Assembly: GCA_037013495.1 (NCBI GenBank)
Contig: CM072812.1
Coordinates: forward strand, 72,361,340-72,425,339
Direction of reading: 5' to 3'
DNA from: Hippophae tibetana
Taxonomy: Eukaryota; Streptophyta; Magnoliopsida; Rosales; Elaeagnaceae
DNA length: 64,000 nucleotides
Numbering within the stretch: the first letter of the stretch is position 1; every line of letters starts with the position of its first letter. Positions 58,520-64,000 of the stretch are shown here, in pieces. The notes beneath the pieces were generated by a model. That model was not told the origin of the DNA. It made no database searches and saw only the letters and a program-made list of their open reading frames with translations. The translations under genes were made by a program, and so were the position numbers.

Positions 58520-60362
58520 TCGGACACGTGGTAGCGTGAATTTAAAAAAAATGAGCAACGACGCGCATGATTCCAGTTTGCATTTTCGATACATTTTTGT
58601 CCCCCACTCGTAATTTTAAATTAATTTCTCCATCATTAGTTGTCTCCCGCGTGTATAAAAAATATATTTTTAAATGTATTTTTTTAGAAATTTAATGTTA
58701 CAAATAGGAGATAAGATGATAGAGTTAAAGAGTTTTTTTTTAGTTTTAGTTTTAGAGAGTTTTAAAAGTTTTGGAGTTTTGGGTAGAGTTTAGTTTTTTT
58801 GTGTTGCTCGGTTTTGGACGGCAGAACACGCAGAAGCCATTTTTTGGCTTTTGTTGTGTTCTGCGTGTGCCAAATATTTGTTTTAATTGATGTTTTAATT
58901 TTCCTTCTTCTTCATCTTATTTTTCTGTATCTATTATAATTTTTATTTTAATTTTATGAAGTAATTTAATTTTTCTAGGGTTCCATTTGATCTTAATTTA
59001 TGAAGCTTTTATTTTAATTATTTTTGATAGATTTATAAGACGTTTGATTTGTTTGTTCTATTTTGTGCTTAATGTTTTTGATTATTTACGAATCTTATCA
59101 AAACGATCTGTGGCACATAAATAAACTTGGAAGAGGCATGTGTGTGTATATTGCTCGTAAATAGAATGACATGTATGATGAAGGATAGGAATATACCCTA
59201 ATTGTATGTGTGGCCATTTGAAAACTTAAAACGTAATGAATTTCGGTGAATTTAATTCTCATAGGAATATAGTGAATTAATTTAACGAGGTGTGTTTGTA
59301 CGGAGCTCGGAAGAGATGTATGAATAAAATTAGAAGTTTTCGGTTGACAAATTAAATGTACTAAAAAAATATAAATCAAAAGAAAATAATATGATTTGAG
59401 TTGATTAATTTGGTGAAAAATTGCAATCCTAGATTTCTTTTATTTTGTTTTGAAACTATTTTCTTAAATTTATTACAATCAACGAGCATTTTGAATAAAA
59501 TCAGAAAGAGATAATTTTAGTACTCAACAAACTATAGTAACAAATCTCCGTGGGAACGATAACTTACTTATCAAATTTTATTACTTGTGACCGTGTATAC
59601 TTGCACGTTTTTATGTGTTGTAAAACATCTCCTTTCTTTATCAATTTTATTGTCTTTATTTATGAAAAATCTAAGCTTTAAGAACATAATTATGTCTAGC
59701 TAATTTATTAATCTAGGGGTCTTATGAACCCAATTTTCTACATGCAATGATCTAATATTTTACTCTATTGTTATTTTAATTAAATTATATTATTTAATAT
59801 GATTTTTATGCTATTAATTGTTTGGAAAACAAATGATTTATAGAGTTAATTAAATAGATTTTAGAGAATTTTTTAATTATTTTCTTGATTAATGAACATG
59901 CATAGTTTCATGCGAGAGATGTATGGTTCTCATGTATCTGATCTATAGTTGATGAACTTAATGAGTAGTATGCAATCTAATTGAAAAGAGAGTGTAATTT
60001 GGTTAACTATTATATGGTGTACTTGAGAGAGGAATGCATGCTAAGTTAGATTCAATTGATCTTATAATTGATTTATGACTATATTGGGGGGAATTTTAGC
60101 GATTCATATGTTAGGAAATTGGGGGATTAAAGATTCTTAGATCATTTTCTCATATATCTTCATATTTTTTGAGTTTTACAATTTAAAATTAGTTTTCATT
60201 TTTTTAGTTTTTAGAATTTTCAATTGTCCAAATAGTTATCATAATAATTATATTAGTACTCCGTTATATGTTACACAACTCCCTGTGGGATCAATATCTA
60301 TACTTACATTCATTATATTACTTGTATGACCCATATACTTGCAAATTGCATTGTGTTGATCA
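58520..60362 (+). repeat. LTR (right side) of the Athila-like fossil
   Basis: Its 3' half matches the solo LTR at 51103-52552 and the shortened LTR at 56215-56679 (actccctgtgggatcaatat near 60275, then an AT-rich end GATCA). The 5' half is longer than, and differs from, the solo LTR. The exact start is uncertain. Confidence 0.7.
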
Positions 60363-61590
60363 GCTATGTATGAGTAGGAAGATACCAGGTGCGAGTTTGA
60401 GAAAACAAAACATGATATGAGCATTAAATCTGACCAACTAACAAAGAGCACCTAGATTGGTAAATACTTTTACCAAATTTTGAACAATCTAGTCACACTA
60501 CCAGGTATATCTGCTCATACTTAGATAGATGATGAAGTGTCTAAGGAAAGTGAAGATGAAGAAGAGGTAGGATACATATCCAACAATAATCCTATGAATG
60601 TTTAAATTTTGCAATAGGTTCGAGCTAAGTATTTTTTAAAGCACGACCTCCTTTTATAAACTTGACCTTCTTATTTTGTAATGGGTATGCACTCTTTTTT
60701 TTTTGTAACCATAACGTTATTGTAACTAAACTCTTTATTATACTTTTAATTTATGACTTTGAATTGTGCACTTAATTTATGCATGCATTTATATACATAC
60801 GAATACATATACATATTAGTTAGTGTTTATTTATGGCACACATTTGTTTATGTTGACTTGTTTATTGTATTTTGGACATTTGTCCATTTGGTCATCCCAA
60901 TGTTTGCCTTATATAAGGCAATGTGCTTACTTCTTAAAGCATAAAGGAGAGCCTTAGTTGCTTTAAAGGTTTTTAGCACCAACCTTATATTTTTCCTCAA
61001 GGGTCACATGTACTAATCTGAAAAATAAAAATTTAGCATGTGCCTTAAAGTAAGAGAATGCCAAGCTTGTTACTTAGTTTTCCAAGTTAAGGACCAAGCT
61101 AGAACTTAACAAGGAGAAGGCTTTTCTTTGTGATTAGGTCAAGTATAAGGTCAAGATTTATAAAGATGAATTGTTCCTAATGCAAGCACACAAAAGGAAA
61201 ATAATGTTGAAAATGGTCGCATTGGTAGATGGTGAGACATATTGGGCCAGCTTTTAGATGAAGTGAGGTGAGGATGTATTCCTCAAAGTTATAATTTTTT
61301 TCAAGGAATTGGAGAGCTTGGGAATAATTTTAGCTTATCCTCATTCCAAATGGATTAGGAGATGTGAAAATAAGTGGGCAAGATCCAGGTCGAGGTTTTC
61401 CCTTAAGTTAAGTAAGAGATCGAGGATTGTGATCTTAGTCATATGGCCTAACGTCTGAAGGGTTTTTAACAAATAAACCATGGCCTTAAGATTATTCTTT
61501 CTTTTATTTTAATAAATCACTTGTGAAACTTATAAGCTTAATCTGTGAATAAATTTTGGTTGTTTAAATTGATTACTCTAAACTTATTTG
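60363..61590. other. Sequence without recognised genes, probably retroelement-internal
   Basis: Contains an acidic stretch (VSKESEDEEEVGYISNNNP, near 60540-60600) and unassigned text at 60.9-61.45 kb. It lies between gypsy LTR sequence and the tandem array, so it is probably old retroelement interior; no domain was identified. Confidence 0.4.
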
Positions 61591-61599
61591 ATCACTATG

Positions 61600-62148
61600 C
61601 CCAAGCATTCTACTTGGTCCCTGATTGAGGTGATCAACTCATATCTTAAACCTTAGAATATTTTGGTTGTTGAAGCTGGTGATATGAGCTTACTAGGACT
61701 AAGCTTTTACCAACATTTTCTATTTGGTTTCTGATTGGGGTGATCTATTTGTGTCTTAATCATTTTTATGCTAGAGATTTCTCTCAGGATCTTGATCGAG
61801 GTGATTAGCTCAAGGCTTAAATTTTTTTGTACAAGAGTATTCCACCTGGTTACTAACTGAGATGATACACCCTTGGCTTAATCATTTTTATGACAAATCA
61901 ATCTAGTTCCTAACTGAAGTGATCAACTAGTGGCTTAATCATATTTATGCTATAGCTTTCTACCTGGTTACTGGACGAGGTTATCAACTTAAGGATTAAT
62001 TATCTTCATGCCAGAGTATTCAATCTAGTTCTTGACCGAGGTGATCAACTCATGGCCTAATCATTTTTGGGATAAAGTCTTCTACCTGGTTCCTTACCAA
62101 GGTTATCAGCTCATGGCATAATCATATTTATGCCAGAGTGTTTGATGA
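61600..62148 (+). repeat. Tandem array, unit about 60-70 bp, about eight copies
   Basis: Each unit reads approximately 'attctacctggttcctgac', 'cgaggtgatcaactcatggc', 'ttaatcatttttatgccaga'. Copies are 75-90 percent alike by eye; the best are at about 61900-62148. The array ends just before the LTR-like sequence that fills the rest of the window. Confidence 0.85.
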
Positions 62149-62149
62149 G

Positions 62150-64000
62150 GGAAAACCAACATCACCGATTCTTGCCAATACTTTGGTTTTATATTTATAA
62201 AACTTTCGCAAGTGCACAAATCATTTCAAAGAAAATGATAAGTATACTCCCAAGGTCGATCTAAGAAAGGAATGTATGTGGTTTTTAATTTATTATTCAA
62301 ACTTTTAAAAACGAAATTAAATCCTAAACATCCTGTCACGATAGTTTGGTTTTTGTGTTTCTAATCTAATAACATAAAAATAAACATAGATACAGATTCA
62401 ATAAATATAATCTAATAACATAAAAATAAACAGATACATATTCAATAAATATAATCTAATAACATAAAAAATAAACATAGATACAGATTAAATAAATATT
62501 TATGCAAATTTTATCATTTATAATAGTGGAGTATTTATGGATATAATAACTAAATTAATTATGCTTGCTCATATTATCTAGGTTATTAAAGATATAAATT
62601 GATATTTTATTGATTCTCTCTTTTTTATATGAATACCACCTTTGGTGGGGTTAGATATTCTTTGTTAACTAAACAAATCAATTAACACCTATGGGTGGGG
62701 TTGATAACTAATTTGGTTAATTAAATTAATTCCTTTTTCTAAGAGATTGAAAATGAACCATTTAAATGCCAACTTTGGTGGGGTTAGACAGTTTAAACTT
62801 TATTCAAGATGTCCAAATTAAACATAAGAATTTAATTATCCGAGTACTAACTTTCAAGTTTTAAAACCACTACTGAAAACATGTTGTCAATACATTTTCA
62901 CATAATAATTCTTATAAAAACTTTTGAAATAGAGTTTCACTCTAACTATCGGGCGATTGTACCAACAAATAAAAGAGCACTACTCTAAATTAGACCGGAT
63001 AACTAAACCTTAAAATCTAATTTTCAGATTTAAGTTTGTAATGAAAAATAATATATTTCTCTCTAACATTCTTAATATAAAATCTTGAATAAAAATAAAA
63101 TTAATTCATTTTAGATATTTTCACCTATTTAATATTTCGCAAGCATAACAACGTTATTATTATATCATGTTTACAAACAGCCAGTAGAGTTAAATTTAAT
63201 CACAGATAAATTAAATATAACATGTAAGAATAAAGCATAAAAAATAACTGCAAAGAAAATAAAATACTTACAGAACTTCAATGCTATTCCCGTAGCTGGA
63301 AAACCTCCAAGCGGAAATTGCACTCCCATTTATTGAATCAAAAAGCTAATAAATTACAAAAAACATAACTAGTTCTTCTCAAAAAGAGAAGAACTCTAAA
63401 ACTAAGAGAATTTAACTAATAACTAAGAAAGAAAAGCTTAAAAACTAAGAAAAGCTTAAAAACTAAGAAATGAGAGAAATAAAGAGAAGAGAAGAATGGT
63501 TTTGAGGTGTGTTTAGAAGTGAAGAGAAGGGGGTATTTATAGGTGAGGATGGAGAGAAAAAGTGAATGAAAAAATGTTAAAAAATTGTGAAAATGAGGAG
63601 TGCAATTGGTGAGGTCATTGATGACGTTCGTATGACGTCATGGGGGCGGCTGCACGCAAAAATGGGGCGAAATGGAAGCGGTACGCACGGAGGGTAGCTA
63701 GGGCTTGCACAGGCGTGCGCGGGAGTAGGGGAGACATGCGCGGGGGCCCACTGAACTGGGACTAGGCGCTCACAGTCTGGGCGTGCTGCGCGCTGGGGCG
63801 TGCGGGGCTGGGCAGCGCGATTTTCGTTTTTTGACCTTGTTGACTCATTTTGTCCAATTTTTCCATATTTGTTGACCTTTCCCCATTTATTTATTAATAT
63901 ATTTGTGATGTATTGCTTCCAGTAGGCTTCTTTAAGTCTTTAAGTTACGTTTTTAATCGAAAATACCTGAAAAACAATAAAAATACCCGTGATTCCGAAA
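62150..64000 (-). mobile_element. LTR-like repeat (copy C of the gypsy-type family), runs off the window
   Basis: Related to 31760-33640 (same orientation) and to 48755-49690 (opposite orientation): shared blocks include cctgtcacgatagtttggt-like, ttgaaatagagtttcactct, aacctccaa-gcgg and ctaaaactaagag. It contains a triplicated 47-57 bp unit (62359-62500) and, near the right edge (63600-63830), a GC-rich block with gtgcgcgggag- and catgcgcggg-like motifs. Inferred to be LTR sequence of a Ty3/gypsy element oriented on the minus strand; no internal genes are visible in the window. Confidence 0.6.
62359..62500. repeat. Tandem triplication, unit about 47-57 bp
   Basis: The unit 'tataatctaataacataaaa' + 'ataaacatagatacagattc' is repeated three times in succession; copy 2 lacks a few bases. 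Confidence 0.9.

Larger units (their letters stand above)
56215..60362 (+). mobile_element. Athila-like Ty3/gypsy fossil, internally deleted
   Basis: The left LTR (about 56215-56679) is itself shortened internally: its hairpin start (aactctacaaagtagagtt) is followed directly by the LTR 3' portion. The primer-site-like atcaagtttttggcacattt follows at 56676. A gag relic at about 56990-57990 is recognisable from FELEPRVIQMVQANNFGELV, NDPNLHL and MKVQTFYNGLIGQPMTIIDA. A protease relic (ALCDLGESINLMPISIFKRL near 58435-58495) comes next, and then LTR sequence again (about 58520-60362). Reverse transcriptase and integrase are missing. Broken in many places; old. Confidence 0.8.

Noticed and set aside
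61130-61460. Possible extra protein-coding gene near the tandem array
   Set aside because: Short readable text in several frames but no domain, no start and no splice pattern I could support.
1-64000. CRISPR array, bacterial operon or prophage
   Set aside because: No regularly spaced repeats with unique spacers; spliced plant gene, plant transposons and degraded plastid DNA show a plant nuclear genome.

Overview
The window is AT-rich nuclear DNA of a flowering plant, probably a eudicot. Evidence for this is a spliced plant-type pectate lyase gene, plant CACTA and hAT transposons, Ty1/copia and Ty3/gypsy (Athila-like) retroelement fossils, and a decayed insert of plastid DNA. I see one convincing intact host gene; nearly everything else is repeats and transposable elements of several ages. 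I could not identify the species.

Layout. 1-2.0 kb: AT-rich degenerate tandem repeats. 2.08-5.94 kb (minus strand): five-exon pectate lyase gene, predicted 491 aa, with a secretion signal and an unusual hydrophobic C-terminal tail. 6.8-7.1 kb: a foldback element. 7.6-14.2 kb: an old, decayed CACTA (En/Spm) transposon with TNP2 transposase, DUF4218, DUF4216 and Ulp1-protease relics; a 318-bp near-perfect hairpin sits in its tail. 15.8-20.2 kb: direct repeats, then a 3.6-kb AT-rich macro-repeat. 20.24-27.81 kb: an old minus-strand copia fossil, split by a young plus-strand copia element at 20773-26534 (two 228-bp LTRs, 3 differences, 5-bp target duplication). 30.6-31.0 kb: a hAT MITE with a perfect 8-bp target duplication. 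31.8-33.6 kb: an LTR-like repeat, itself hit by a 698-bp non-autonomous CACTA element. 34812-42863: a second, better delimited CACTA element with a CTC target duplication and a Ulp1-like gene that lost its catalytic cysteine.

43.9-64.0 kb is a layered gypsy graveyard. An Athila-like open-reading-frame relic is followed by a mosaic nuclear plastid insert at about 45.27-48.31 kb (ycf1, ndhG, ndhE, psaC, ndhD, trnI-GAU and trnA-UGC pieces). Then come an LTR plus gag fossil interrupted by a solo LTR (51103-52552), a second internally deleted Athila-like element (about 56.2-60.4 kb), a tandem array of roughly 65-70 bp units (61.6-62.15 kb), and another LTR-like sequence running off the right edge.

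The genes do not form a pathway. The biological story is one cell-wall gene beside a region built by successive insertions whose order can be read: CACTA into LTR, copia into copia, solo LTR into gag, and plastid DNA next to an Athila-like relic. Boundaries given with 'about' are judged by eye; those with target-site duplications are exact.
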